NCBI RefSeq assembly: GCF_000585415.1
Contig: NZ_KK073876.1
Location: 679,810-743,809, forward strand
Reading direction: 5' to 3'
DNA from: Sphingomonas jaspsi DSM 18422
GTDB taxonomy: Bacteria; Pseudomonadota; Alphaproteobacteria; Sphingomonadales; Sphingomonadaceae
Length of the DNA stretch: 64,000 bases
Shown here: positions 15,300 through 25,012 of the stretch, piece after piece
Position numbering within the stretch: the stretch's first letter is position 1
Layout: every line of letters starts with the position of its first letter
Program-made: the position numbers and the translations under genes
The notes under the pieces: generated by a model
What the model saw: only the letters and a program-made list of their open reading frames with translations
Database searches by the model: none
Told to the model about the DNA's origin: nothing

Positions 15300-17426
15300 A
15301 TGAAATTGCCCGCCATCGACCGGCGGACCCTGCTGATCGGCGGCGGCGCGGGGGTGGGGCTGGTGGTCGGCTTCCTGGCGTGGCCACGGCGCGAGGGGGC
15401 GCCGATGGTGCCGGGCCGCAACGACCGGCTGGTCAACGCCTATCTTCGCATCGCCAGCGACGATCGGGTGACGATCGCCGTGCCGCAGGCCGAGGTCGGG
15501 CAGGGCATCTGGACCGGGCTCGCGCAGGTCGCGGCGGATGAACTGGGCGCCGACTTCGCCCGGATGGCGGTCGAGCCAGCCCCTCATTCGGATGCCTATT
15601 TCAACAGGCTCGTCGATCCCAAGGTGCCGCTGCGCATCACCGCGCTCGGCACTTCCATCCGATCATTCGAACAGCCGGTGCGCGAGGCTGCTGCTGCTGC
15701 GCGCGATCTGCTGGTCCGTGCGGCGGCCGACCAATGGTCGGCGGACCCGCGCGAATGCCGCACGGTCGGCGGCAGGATCGTCCATGAAGCGCGATCGACC
15801 AGTTTCGGCGCGGTGGCCGAGGCGGCATCGCGCCTCCGGCCGGCGGATGCGGTCCAGCTGCGCGACGACAGCGACGGCCGACTGATCGGCCAGGCGCTGC
15901 CCCGGCTCGACCTTGGCGCGAAGTCCGACGGCAGTTTCCGTTTCGCGTCCGACGTTCGCCTTGCGGACATGCTGTTCGCCAGCCTGCGCAAGGCGCCGTC
16001 CGGGGGTCGCATCGTCGGCGCCGACGAGCGCGCGGCTTTGGCCCAGCAGGGGTGCCGAAAGCTGGTCGTGCGCGACGCGTGGGTGGCGGCGATCGCCGAC
16101 AGCTGGTGGGCGGCCGACCGCGCGCTCGAACGGGCTGCGATCCGGCGCGAAGGTCCGGCGGTGTCCTCCGACGATCTTGCGCAGCGAATGGCGGACGCGA
16201 TCGGCGGCGGCGCATTCGACCGGATGGTCGACATCGGGGATTATGATGCGGCGGTCGAGGGCTCGCGACCGCTGGCGGCGACCTACAGCATCGCACCGCT
16301 GCCGCACCACTCGCTCGATCCGCCGTCTGCGGCGGCGCACTGGACCAACGGTCGGCTCGACCTGTGGGTGGCGACCCGCGTTCCGGACCTCGTCAAGGCC
16401 GCGGTGGCCAAGGCGGGCGGGCTGAACGACCGGGACGTCAATGTCTATCCGATGCCGATCGGCGACCAGTCCGGGACCGGGTTCGACGCGTCGATCGCGG
16501 TTATTGCCGCTGAACTGGCGCGCGACGCTGGCCGACCGGTCAGCCTGGCGATGTCGCACCGCGATGCGCAGCAGTCCGACCGCGTGCGTCCGCCGCTGCG
16601 CGCGGCGATGACCGCGCTGCCGGCGCCCGGCGGCCAGATCAAGGCATGGCGCGCGCGGCTGGCGGGCATGGCCAGTCTTTCCGCTGACCTTGCCGACCTA
16701 GGCGGGGGCCGCAAGCCGGGCTTTGCGCCGGCCAGCGCATCGCCGCCCTACGCTTTCCCGTCGCTGCGGGTCGAAACGGTCGATGCCGGCCTGCCGATCG
16801 ACACGGGATACTGGCGGGGTGGCGACGAGGCGCTGACGACATTCGCGACCGAAAGCTTCATCGACGAAATGGCGCGTGCCGCGGGCATGGATCCTTTCGC
16901 CTATCGCCTTGCCAAGCTGGGCGGCGCGTCGCGGCTGGCGCGCGTGCTGACCATCGTGACGGCCAACGGCGGATGGGACGGCGGCGGACCGGGCAGCAGC
17001 ATGGGCCTTGCCTGCGCGTCGCTGCAAAGCAGCCACATCGCGCTGCTGGCCACCGCCACCATCGGCGCCGACCAGTCTGTCGAGGTCAGCAAGCTGACGG
17101 CGGCGGTCGATTGCGGGCGGGTGGTCAATCCAGGGCTAGTTCGCCAGCAGGTGGAAAGCGGCCTGCTGGCCGGCCTCGCCGCCGCGACCGTTCCGGCGCC
17201 CGACCGGGTCGGCGGCCTCTGGAAGGCGGTGACCATGACCGGACGGCCGTTCGAACGGCTGGCGAAGGTGCCCGAGGTGGCGGTCGAAATCGTCGGCAGT
17301 CGGGCCGATCCCGGCGGCGTCAGCGGGCTTGGCATCGCAGTCATCGCGCCGGCAGTGGCCAACGCGATCTTCGCCGCGACCGGCAGACGCTTGCGAAACC
17401 TGCCATTCGACCCCATGGCGGGCTGA
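15300..17426 (+). CDS. Isoquinoline 1-oxidoreductase beta-subunit-like protein with degenerate active-site motifs
   Basis: The product has 708 residues. An N-terminal twin-arginine-like stretch (DRRTLLIGGGAGVGLVVGF) would send or anchor it in the periplasm. The overall pattern matches IorB-type molybdopterin subunits (VPQAEVGQGIWTGLAQVAADEL, ESFIDEMARAAGMDPFAYRL). The usual cofactor motif GGGFGRR is SGTGFDA here (about 391-397), and the usual GVGEPG with the catalytic Glu is GVSGLG (about 673-678). No 2Fe-2S small subunit is adjacent. It may be a non-catalytic or altered paralogue. The ferrochelatase gene starts on the last base of its stop codon. Confidence 0.8.
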   Translation: MKLPAIDRRTLLIGGGAGVGLVVGFLAWPRREGAPMVPGRNDRLVNAYLRIASDDRVTIAVPQAEVGQGIWTGLAQVAADELGADFARMAVEPAPHSDAYFNRLVDPKVPLRITALGTSIRSFEQPVREAAAAARDLLVRAAADQWSADPRECRTVGGRIVHEARSTSFGAVAEAASRLRPADAVQLRDDSDGRLIGQALPRLDLGAKSDGSFRFASDVRLADMLFASLRKAPSGGRIVGADERAALAQQGCRKLVVRDAWVAAIADSWWAADRALERAAIRREGPAVSSDDLAQRMADAIGGGAFDRMVDIGDYDAAVEGSRPLAATYSIAPLPHHSLDPPSAAAHWTNGRLDLWVATRVPDLVKAAVAKAGGLNDRDVNVYPMPIGDQSGTGFDASIAVIAAELARDAGRPVSLAMSHRDAQQSDRVRPPLRAAMTALPAPGGQIKAWRARLAGMASLSADLADLGGGRKPGFAPASASPPYAFPSLRVETVDAGLPIDTGYWRGGDEALTTFATESFIDEMARAAGMDPFAYRLAKLGGASRLARVLTIVTANGGWDGGGPGSSMGLACASLQSSHIALLATATIGADQSVEVSKLTAAVDCGRVVNPGLVRQQVESGLLAGLAAATVPAPDRVGGLWKAVTMTGRPFERLAKVPEVAVEIVGSRADPGGVSGLGIAVIAPAVANAIFAATGRRLRNLPFDPMAG

Positions 17427-18433
17427 TGCAGCGTCCCGACGGTCATCCCAGCATTCCCGCCGCCAAGGTCGGCGTCTTGCTGACCAACCTCGGCACTCCC
17501 GATTCGCCGGATACGGGTGCGGTGCGGCGATATCTCAGCCAGTTCCTGTCCGACCGGCGGGTGGTCGAAATCCCGCCGATCCTGTGGCAACCGATCCTGC
17601 AGGGGATCATCCTTCGTACCCGCCCGAAAAAGAGCGCCGAAGCCTATCGCCAGGTTTGGACCGAGGAAGGTTCGCCCCTGGCCGCCATCACCGCGCGGCA
17701 GGCGGTTGGTCTGCAGCAGCGATTGGGCGACAGCGTGATCGTCGACTGGGCGATGCGCTACGGCAATCCGGCGATCGATCATGCGCTCGACCGGCTGTTC
17801 AAGGCCGGGGCGACGCGAATCCTGCTGGCGCCGCTCTATCCCCAATATTGCGCGGCGACGACCGCGACTGCCAACGATTATGCCTTTGCGCACCTGGCCG
17901 GATGGCGCTGGCAGCCGGCGATCCGCACGCTGCCGCCCTATTACGACGATGCGCTTTACATCGATGCGCTGGCGGCCGATCTCCAACGCCAGGTCGACGC
18001 GCTCGACTTTGCGCCGCAGCGGCTGCTGCTCAGTTTCCACGGCATGCCGCAGCGGACGCTGGACCTCGGCGATCCCTATCATTGCCATTGCCAGAAGACC
18101 GCACGCCTGCTCGGCGAGCGGATGGCCGTTCCGATCGACGTCGCCTTCCAGTCCCGCTTCGGCCGCGCCAAGTGGCTGGAGCCTGCCACCGACACGGTGC
18201 TTAAGGACTATCCGGCGGCCGGGGTGACCCGTGTCGCGATCGCCGCTCCGGGCTTTTCGGCCGACTGCCTTGAAACGATCGAGGAGCTGGGCATTCGCGG
18301 CCGCGAAGATTTCGTCGAAGCCGGGGGGACGCATTTCGCCCGGCTCGATTGCCTCAATGATAGCGCTGCGGGCATGGACATGCTTGAACAGCTGATCACG
18401 CGCGAACTTGCCGGATGGTGGTCCGCGTCCTAA
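17426..18433 (+). CDS. hemH: Ferrochelatase
   Basis: The product has 335 residues, the normal length. KVGVLLTNLGTPDSP starts the fold, LLSFHGMPQRTLDLGDPYHCHC contains the metal-site His, and VAIAAPGFSADCLETIEELG holds the conserved Glu-rich metal motif. It inserts Fe2+ into protoporphyrin IX, the last step of protohaem synthesis, in the cytoplasm or at the inner-membrane face. The start TGATG shares one base with the preceding stop, so expression is tied to the molybdo-hydroxylase-like gene. Confidence 0.96.
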   Translation: MQRPDGHPSIPAAKVGVLLTNLGTPDSPDTGAVRRYLSQFLSDRRVVEIPPILWQPILQGIILRTRPKKSAEAYRQVWTEEGSPLAAITARQAVGLQQRLGDSVIVDWAMRYGNPAIDHALDRLFKAGATRILLAPLYPQYCAATTATANDYAFAHLAGWRWQPAIRTLPPYYDDALYIDALAADLQRQVDALDFAPQRLLLSFHGMPQRTLDLGDPYHCHCQKTARLLGERMAVPIDVAFQSRFGRAKWLEPATDTVLKDYPAAGVTRVAIAAPGFSADCLETIEELGIRGREDFVEAGGTHFARLDCLNDSAAGMDMLEQLITRELAGWWSAS

Positions 18434-18461
18434 CCAACGAAAAAACGCGAAGGAGAGAGTC

Positions 18462-19184
18462 ATGGCGCGAGTGGCGATCGTTACCGGTGGAACGCGTGGG
18501 ATTGGCGAGGCGATCAGCATTGCGCTGCGCGACATGGGCATGAAGGTCGCGGCCAATTATGCCGGCAACGACGAACGCGCCCGCGAATTTACCGACCGCA
18601 CCGGCATTCCTGCCTATAAATGGGACGTGGCCGACCATGACGCTTGCATCGAAGGTGTGAAGAAGGTCGAAGCCGACCTCGGCCCGGTCGATGTGCTGGT
18701 CAACAATGCCGGTATCACCCGCGACACGACCATGAAGCGCATGACCCACGAAAAGTGGCAGCAGGTGATGGACACCAATCTCGGCGGTTGTTTCAACATG
18801 GCCAAGGCGGTGTTCGACGGCATGTGCGAGCGTGGCTATGGCCGGATCGTCAACATCGGCTCGATCAACGGGCAGGCAGGCCAATATGGGCAGGTCAATT
18901 ATGCCGCCGCCAAGTCGGGCATCCACGGCTTCACCAAGGCGCTGGCGCAGGAAGGCGCGCGGACCAACGTTACCGTCAACGCGATCGCCCCGGGCTATAT
19001 CGACACCGACATGGTCGCCGCGGTGCCCGAAGACGTGCTGGCCAAAATCGTCGCCAAGATCCCGGTCCGCCGCCTCGGCAAGGCGGAGGAAATTGCGCGC
19101 GGCGTGGCCTTTCTGGTCGATGAGAATGCGGGCTTCGTCACCGGGTCGACGCTGTCGATCAACGGCGGCCAGCACATGTACTGA
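18462..19184 (+). CDS. phaB: Acetoacetyl-CoA reductase (PhaB-type SDR)
   Basis: The product has 240 residues. The SDR cofactor motif is TGGTRGIG (about 8-15), NNAGITRD follows, and the catalytic Ser-Tyr-Lys set is in NIGSINGQAGQYGQVNYAAAKSG. The QYGQVNYAAAKSGIHGF segment and the length are typical of PhaB, which reduces acetoacetyl-CoA to 3-hydroxybutyryl-CoA for polyhydroxyalkanoate synthesis. FabG is the alternative reading. AAGGAGAG stands before ATG 18462. No phaA or phaC gene is in the window. Confidence 0.9.
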   Translation: MARVAIVTGGTRGIGEAISIALRDMGMKVAANYAGNDERAREFTDRTGIPAYKWDVADHDACIEGVKKVEADLGPVDVLVNNAGITRDTTMKRMTHEKWQQVMDTNLGGCFNMAKAVFDGMCERGYGRIVNIGSINGQAGQYGQVNYAAAKSGIHGFTKALAQEGARTNVTVNAIAPGYIDTDMVAAVPEDVLAKIVAKIPVRRLGKAEEIARGVAFLVDENAGFVTGSTLSINGGQHMY

Positions 19185-19426
19185 TGGATTTCGGTGCCCC
19201 GACAAAGCGGTCGGTGACCATTGCGGGGCACGAAACCTCGATCAGCCTCGAGCCCGTCTTTTGGCAGCAGCTGGAAACGGCGGCGGCAGCGGAAGCGCTG
19301 CCGCTCAACGCGCTCATCGCCCGGATCGACGTCGAGCGAATGGACGGCGATCCGCCGCCAAACCTGACCTCGGCCATCCGGCAGTGGCTATTGGCGCGCG
19401 CGCTGGAGCAGCGTAGCGGCGAATAA
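19184..19426 (+). CDS. Ribbon-helix-helix domain protein
   Basis: The product has 80 residues. The sequence KRSVTIAGHETSISLEPVFW and the following LNALIARID helix fit the alphaproteobacterial RHH_4 family (small proteins with a ribbon-helix-helix DNA-binding fold). It starts on the last base of the phaB stop codon (TGATG), suggesting translational coupling and a possible regulatory link to PHA metabolism, which is inference. Its 3' end overlaps the convergent ATP-grasp gene by 39 bp. Confidence 0.82.
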   Translation: MDFGAPTKRSVTIAGHETSISLEPVFWQQLETAAAAEALPLNALIARIDVERMDGDPPPNLTSAIRQWLLARALEQRSGE

Positions 19427-20236
19427 GGCGCCACCGTCCGGGGCATGCTCCAACCACAGCGCCGGCTCGATCAATTCCAGTTCGATTACCTTCAGCGCCA
19501 GATCGTTGCCGCGGATCAAGTCGACCCGCGCGTAGGCCGCTTCCGCGGGCGCAGCTGCAAGCGCCGCTTGTGCCAGTTCGATCGCACCGGCGGGCGGATC
19601 GCAGGGCTCTTCGCGGCCGCCTAGGTGCGACTGGACGCGATAGTCCCCGGCCTTTGGCCGCTTGACGATGCAGTGGCTGAACTGCCCGCCGAACAGCATC
19701 AACGAATATTCGCCTTCGCCGGTGACCGAATGGAGGAACGGCTGGACCATCATCGCCTTGCCCACGACATCGCCCGGTAGGGAATCCGTCGGGCCCAGGC
19801 GGTGAGTCCCGTCGGCGCTGGCCGACACTGGCGGCTTGATCACCAATTCGTCCCCGAAATCGGCGCGAGCAGCGGAAAGCGCGGCGTCATCCATCGTGTC
19901 GACCAGACGCGTCGCTATGGTGGCGATCCCCTTGTCGCCAAGCTCCGCCAAGTAACGCTTGTCGCTATTCCAGCGCAGCAAGGCGACGGGGTTGAGCGTC
20001 GGCACCTGATCACGATCGAGCCGGTCGAGCAGGGCATGCCAGCGCGGCGGGTCTAGGTGGTAGCCCCAAGCCACCAGCGGCGTAACGAGGTCGAAGCCGG
20101 ACAGGTCGCCGACGTCGGTCCACGGCAATGCCTCGACCTCGGCCCCTTGGGCACGAATGGCCGCGGCTTCGACGTCGAACGCCCAGTCCCATTCCTCGTG
20201 GAAGCCGGGCGGCGGTACCAGAACGGCGATACGCAT
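19388..20236 (-). CDS. ATP-grasp domain protein
   Basis: About 282 residues. The ATP-grasp pattern is visible: ELVIKPPVSASADGTHRL (nucleotide-binding Lys and glycine-rich loop), MVQPFLHSVTGEGEYSLMLFGGQFSHCIVKRP, and the metal-binding tail ARVDLIRG ... VIELELIEPALWL. It resembles the glutathione-synthetase-like branch, which ligates a carboxylate to an amine. The partner substrate is unknown. I take ATG 20236; a GTG four codons upstream (20248) is also possible. It convergently overlaps the RHH gene. Confidence 0.75.
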   Translation of the reverse strand: MRIAVLVPPPGFHEEWDWAFDVEAAAIRAQGAEVEALPWTDVGDLSGFDLVTPLVAWGYHLDPPRWHALLDRLDRDQVPTLNPVALLRWNSDKRYLAELGDKGIATIATRLVDTMDDAALSAARADFGDELVIKPPVSASADGTHRLGPTDSLPGDVVGKAMMVQPFLHSVTGEGEYSLMLFGGQFSHCIVKRPKAGDYRVQSHLGGREEPCDPPAGAIELAQAALAAAPAEAAYARVDLIRGNDLALKVIELELIEPALWLEHAPDGGALFAATLLQRARQ

Positions 20237-20270
20237 CGGGTTAGTCACTACCCGGGGTTGCGGGATAGCG

Positions 20271-23200
20271 TCATCGCGACAGCAAAATCCGGGCCTGGCT
20301 GGCGATTTGCGACAGCATCGGCGCAGTTACCGTTCCGCCATGCTTGGCGCGTTCGACGAGCGAGCGGAACTGGGCAATGCGGATGGGGTTCTTGTCGACC
20401 CACTTCTGCACGCTTTCGTCCGGATCGTCGCTGCGCGTGCGGGACAGGAACTCGATCCGCAGTTGTTCGAAGTCTCGCGCCAGATTGGCTTGCAGCAAGC
20501 GTTCCCACTGGTCGGCGGGGGTGAAGCTTGCCACTTGCTGCTGCGCCCAGTCGATGCCCAGCACTTCGCCGAGGCGGGTGTAGGCGCGGGTGATCGCCAG
20601 TTCGTCGAGACCCTTGCGCGCGCCCAGCGACGCGATGCCGAAGATACCGTCCAGTTCGTAAAGGCGGACCAGTTCGTCGACGATCTTGCGGTCGCCGGTG
20701 ATCGCTTCCAGCGCTTCGCGCCGCGCCGCCGCCTCGCCGCGCACTTCGGAGCGGATGAGGACGGCAGCCTGCGCCGCGACCTTGTCGAGGCCGGGCTTCA
20801 GCGTTTCGACGATCTTCGACACGAACGTCTCGCCCGCCGCGGCACGGATCAGGTCGCCAAGGTGTGCGCGAACCAGCCGTGCGGCATTGGCGAACAGTTC
20901 GATGCGGACCGTCTCTGGCACATCGGCCTGTTCGATCCGCTGCCATAGCGCGGGCAGGCCCAGCAGCCGTTCGGCCGCGAGGAAGGCCGAAACGACCTGA
21001 CCGATCCCGACGCCTTCCTCTTCGACCATGTCGAGCGCGACGCTCGGCCCAAGGCGGTTGACGAGCCGATTGGCGACCTTGGTCGCGATGATCTGGTGCC
21101 GCAGGCGATGGGCGCGGATGGCGTCGGCATGGGCCTTGACCATCGGCGCGGGGAAGGCGGCGAACAGCTCGTCCTCCATCATCGGATCGTCGGCCAACTC
21201 AAGCTCTTCGGCCGCGGCCTGCAGCGTCAGCTTCGACATCGACAGCACCACCGCCAGTTCGGGGCGGGTGAGCCCGCGGCCCTCGAGCCCCCGACGGAGC
21301 AGCGCGTCGCTGCTTTCCAGCCCCTCGACCTTGCGATCGAGGCGGCCGCTGGCTTCGAGGATTTCGATCGTCCGCACGAAGCCGGGAAGCCCGGCGGGCC
21401 CGCGCGCCTCGGCGATCGACAACGCCAGGCTCTGGAGGCGGTTGTCTTCCAGCACGAGGTCGCTGACTTCGTCGGTCATCTTGGCGAGCAGCTTGTTGCG
21501 GACCGCTTCGTCGAGCCGGCCGTCGCGCATTTCGCGGTTGAGCGGGATCTTGATGTTCACCTCGTTATCCGAACAATCGACGCCAGCCGAATTGTCGATG
21601 AAGTCGGTGTTGATGCGCCCGCCCTGTTCCGCGAATTCGATGCGACCGGCCTGGTTGATCGCCAGGTTGGCCCCTTCGCCGATGACCTTCGCACGGACGT
21701 CGCGCGCGTCGACCCGCAGCGTGTCGTTGGCCGGATCGCCGACCTGTGCATTGGTCTGGGTCGACGCCTTGATGTAGGTGCCGATGCCGCCGAACCAGAG
21801 CAGGTCGACCGGGCTTTTCAGGATCGCGGTAATAAGGCTGGTCGGGTCGATCGTGTCGACGTCGAGGCCCAGCGCTTCCTTGGCCTGCTTGGTCAGTTCG
21901 ATCGATTTCTGGCTGCGCGGTACGATCATGCCGCCCTTCGACATGACCTTGCGGTCATAATCGTCCCAGCTGGAGCGCGGCAGGTTGAACATCCGCTCGC
22001 GTTCCTTCCAGCTTTTCGCCGGATCGGGATCGGGGTCGATGAAGATGTGGCGGTGGTCGAAGGCAGCCACCAGCAGAATCGATTTCGACAGCAGCATGCC
22101 GTTGCCGAATACGTCGCCCGACATATCGCCGCAGCCGGCGACCTTGACCGGGTCTTTCTGGACGTCGACGCCCATCTCCAGGAAATGGCGCTGGACCGAA
22201 ATCCACGCGCCCTTAGCGGTGATGCCCATCGCCTTGTGGTCATAACCGTTGGAGCCGCCGCTGGCGAAGGCGTCGCCCAGCCAGAAGCCGCGATCGAGCG
22301 CGATGGCGTTGGCGACGTCGCTGAACGTCGCGGTGCCCTTGTCGGCGGCGACGACGAAATAGGGGTCTTCGCCGTCATGGATGACGACGCTGTCGGGGTG
22401 CGTGACATGATCGTTGACGATGTTGTCGGTGACCGACAGCAGCGAACGGATGAAGATGCGGTAGCTTTCCTTGCCCTCTTCGAACCAGGCGTCGCGATCG
22501 ACCGCCGGGTTGGGCAGGTGCTTGGGATAGAAGCCGCCCTTCGCGCCGGTCGGCACGATGACCGCGTTCTTGACCAGCTGCGCCTTCATCAGGCCCAGGA
22601 TTTCGGTGCGGAAATCGTCGCGCCGGTCGGACCAGCGCAGGCCGCCGCGGGCGATCGGCCCGCCGCGCAGGTGGATGCCTTCGACCCGCGGGCTGTAGAC
22701 CCAGATTTCGCGATAGGGGATCGGCGCGGGCAGGCCCGGCACCTTGGCGCTGTCGATCTTGAACGCCAGCGCTTCGGCAGCCGCCGGGGAAAAAGCGTTG
22801 GTGCGAAGCGTCGCGCCGACCACGCTGCGCATCAGGCGCAGGATGCGGTCGTCGTCGATCGCGCGGACGTTCTTCAACGCATCGTCGAAGGCGGTCGACT
22901 GCTCGGCCATCGCGGCCTTGCGATCGCCGTCGAATTTCGGATCGTGCGAAGCGACGAACAGGTCGATCAGCGCGCGCGTCGCGGCAGGCGCGCGGCGCAG
23001 CGCCTCGACCACGGTCAGCAGGCCGAACGACACGCCGGTCTGGCGCAGGTAGCGGAACCAGGCACGCAGCCAGACGACCGAGCGCGGGTCGAGCCCGGCG
23101 AACAGCACCAGCTGGTTGAACTCGTCATCTTCGCTGCGGCGGTCGAGGACCGACGATAGTGCGTCCTCGACCAGGTGCGCGCGGTCGATGACGGATTTGA

Positions 23201-24914
23201 CGTCGCTCTCGCATGGCAGTTCGAGCTGGAAGTCGTGGATGTACCCGACGCCGTCGCGCAATTCGCTAGGCATTTCGTCGATGACGCGGAAACCGAAATT
23301 CTCCAGCACCGGCACCGCATCCGACAACGGGATGAGGCCGGACTTGGCGTAAATGTTGAGGTGCAACTGGCCGCCCTTGTCGGTGCGGCTGAGGTAGATG
23401 CGCGCGTCGCGGCCTTCGCCGTCGATGCTGGCGAGCCGGATGATATCGCTCGCCGCCTCGCTGGCGCGAATGAGGGAGCGATAGCCTTCCGGGAAGGCAT
23501 CGGCATAGGTGATCGCAAGGCGGGTGCCCCGGCCCGGGCCGGTCCGTTCGATCAATTCCTCTTCGACGTTGGGCCGCCAGCCGCGGACCATTTCGTCGAG
23601 GCGATGGTTGAGATCGGCAATGTCGGGCGTCGGTGCCCACGATTCGATATCGACCGTGTAGCGCAGCAGGGCGAGATCGCCCTCGCCAAGTTCGACCTGC
23701 CAGCTGGTGACGCGCCGGCCAGTCACTTCCTCCAGCATTTCGGCAATCGCCAGACGGCGCTGGGTGTTCAGCTCTTCGCGCGGCAGCCACACGAAGGCGA
23801 ACAGATTGCCCTTCAGGATCGAGCGCAGCAGCAGGATGGCGGGACGCGGACGGTCGGCCAGCGACATGGCCGCTTCGATCAGTTCGCGGCCGCTTTCGGC
23901 GCTGATGCTGATCAGCAGGTCGCGCGGTACCGATCCGACCGCATGGCGCAGCGCCTTGCCGCTATGCCCCCGCGGGTCGAACCCGAAATGGCGATCCAGC
24001 TCTTTAAGCCGCTGCCGTAGCACCGGGACGTCTTCGGTCGGCTGGGTCAGCGCCTGGCTGGTCCACAGGCCGGCATGGACGCCGATGCCCGTCACCTTGC
24101 CCTTTTCGCGGATCGGCACCACGACGAGGTCGAGCGGCACGCGGCGATGAACGGTCGACAGGCGTTCGGCCTTGGTCAGCAGCGGTACCGCGCCGCCCTG
24201 TTCGAAGTAGCGAATGGCACCTTCGCTGCCGCCCTTGTCGGTGGCTTCGCCGGGGATAGTGAAGATGCCCAGCTCCTCGCTCGGCTCCTTCCCCGGGCGC
24301 TCGACATGGTAGCCAAGCAGCGTCATCGCGCCGTCGGCGAACCATTCAAGCAGCTGCCTTCCTTCGTCATTCTCGACCTCGGCAGCGTCGGCCCGCATCT
24401 TGGCCTGCAGTTGCGGCCAGTCGCGAACGGCGGCGCTGACGTCTTTAAGGACCGCGTTCAGGTCGGCGACCAGATCGCGGCGACCGCGCGCGTCGGCGCG
24501 GTCGAGTTCGATGTACATCACCGATTCCGCATTGAAACCGGACTGGCCCGCTTCGCCGATCTGCTCGGCGACGCCGTCGGCATTGCGCTTCACGCCGACC
24601 ACGGGGTGGAGCAGGCGGTGGATGGTCAGTTGGCGCCCGGCGATCGCATTGGCGACCGAGTCGACCAGGAACGGCTTGTCGTCGTTGACGATCGCCAGCC
24701 GCATCCGTCGGCGTCCAGCCTCGCCACCGGTCGATTCGAGCTGGATCGTGGGCGATTGCGGGCTGCGCGAGGCCATGGCGCCAGCCAGGAAGTTCGCGGC
24801 TTCCAGCCGCTGCTCGGGCCCGAACCCGTCCAGTTCTCCTGGCAACGCATGGTCCGAAAGCGCCTGTTGCAGACGATCGGCCAGCGCCGATCCCTTGCCC
24901 GATGTGGCCGTCAT
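20271..24914 (-). CDS. gdh2: Large NAD-specific glutamate dehydrogenase (180-kDa class)
   Basis: The product has 1547 residues, close to the 1550-1620 usual for this class. N-terminal ACT-like segments (NDDKPFLVDSVANAIAGRQL) precede the catalytic domain, where GGPIARGGLRWSDRRDDFRT ... KNAVIVPTGAKGGF marks the substrate and catalytic-Lys region (about 740-800). GCGDMSGDVFGNGMLLS is the NAD-domain signature. It deaminates glutamate to 2-oxoglutarate and ammonia, mainly catabolically, as a cytoplasmic oligomer. The start ATG 24914 was chosen from the family N-terminus; the frame upstream is open but non-coding in character. Confidence 0.95.
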   Translation of the reverse strand: MTATSGKGSALADRLQQALSDHALPGELDGFGPEQRLEAANFLAGAMASRSPQSPTIQLESTGGEAGRRRMRLAIVNDDKPFLVDSVANAIAGRQLTIHRLLHPVVGVKRNADGVAEQIGEAGQSGFNAESVMYIELDRADARGRRDLVADLNAVLKDVSAAVRDWPQLQAKMRADAAEVENDEGRQLLEWFADGAMTLLGYHVERPGKEPSEELGIFTIPGEATDKGGSEGAIRYFEQGGAVPLLTKAERLSTVHRRVPLDLVVVPIREKGKVTGIGVHAGLWTSQALTQPTEDVPVLRQRLKELDRHFGFDPRGHSGKALRHAVGSVPRDLLISISAESGRELIEAAMSLADRPRPAILLLRSILKGNLFAFVWLPREELNTQRRLAIAEMLEEVTGRRVTSWQVELGEGDLALLRYTVDIESWAPTPDIADLNHRLDEMVRGWRPNVEEELIERTGPGRGTRLAITYADAFPEGYRSLIRASEAASDIIRLASIDGEGRDARIYLSRTDKGGQLHLNIYAKSGLIPLSDAVPVLENFGFRVIDEMPSELRDGVGYIHDFQLELPCESDVKSVIDRAHLVEDALSSVLDRRSEDDEFNQLVLFAGLDPRSVVWLRAWFRYLRQTGVSFGLLTVVEALRRAPAATRALIDLFVASHDPKFDGDRKAAMAEQSTAFDDALKNVRAIDDDRILRLMRSVVGATLRTNAFSPAAAEALAFKIDSAKVPGLPAPIPYREIWVYSPRVEGIHLRGGPIARGGLRWSDRRDDFRTEILGLMKAQLVKNAVIVPTGAKGGFYPKHLPNPAVDRDAWFEEGKESYRIFIRSLLSVTDNIVNDHVTHPDSVVIHDGEDPYFVVAADKGTATFSDVANAIALDRGFWLGDAFASGGSNGYDHKAMGITAKGAWISVQRHFLEMGVDVQKDPVKVAGCGDMSGDVFGNGMLLSKSILLVAAFDHRHIFIDPDPDPAKSWKERERMFNLPRSSWDDYDRKVMSKGGMIVPRSQKSIELTKQAKEALGLDVDTIDPTSLITAILKSPVDLLWFGGIGTYIKASTQTNAQVGDPANDTLRVDARDVRAKVIGEGANLAINQAGRIEFAEQGGRINTDFIDNSAGVDCSDNEVNIKIPLNREMRDGRLDEAVRNKLLAKMTDEVSDLVLEDNRLQSLALSIAEARGPAGLPGFVRTIEILEASGRLDRKVEGLESSDALLRRGLEGRGLTRPELAVVLSMSKLTLQAAAEELELADDPMMEDELFAAFPAPMVKAHADAIRAHRLRHQIIATKVANRLVNRLGPSVALDMVEEEGVGIGQVVSAFLAAERLLGLPALWQRIEQADVPETVRIELFANAARLVRAHLGDLIRAAAGETFVSKIVETLKPGLDKVAAQAAVLIRSEVRGEAAARREALEAITGDRKIVDELVRLYELDGIFGIASLGARKGLDELAITRAYTRLGEVLGIDWAQQQVASFTPADQWERLLQANLARDFEQLRIEFLSRTRSDDPDESVQKWVDKNPIRIAQFRSLVERAKHGGTVTAPMLSQIASQARILLSR

Positions 24915-25012
24915 GTCCTGTATTTGCTCCGCATGGCTAGCGATTGGGGCGGGGCCTAGTCCCGCCCGCGCGCCAAGGCAACAGGGCAATGCTTGCCGGG
25001 AGGGCGCTTTCC

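Noticed and set aside
21096-23159. 687-codon plus-strand open frame opposite the glutamate dehydrogenase gene
   Set aside because: It is the antisense shadow of a strongly conserved enzyme and shows no family motif of its own.
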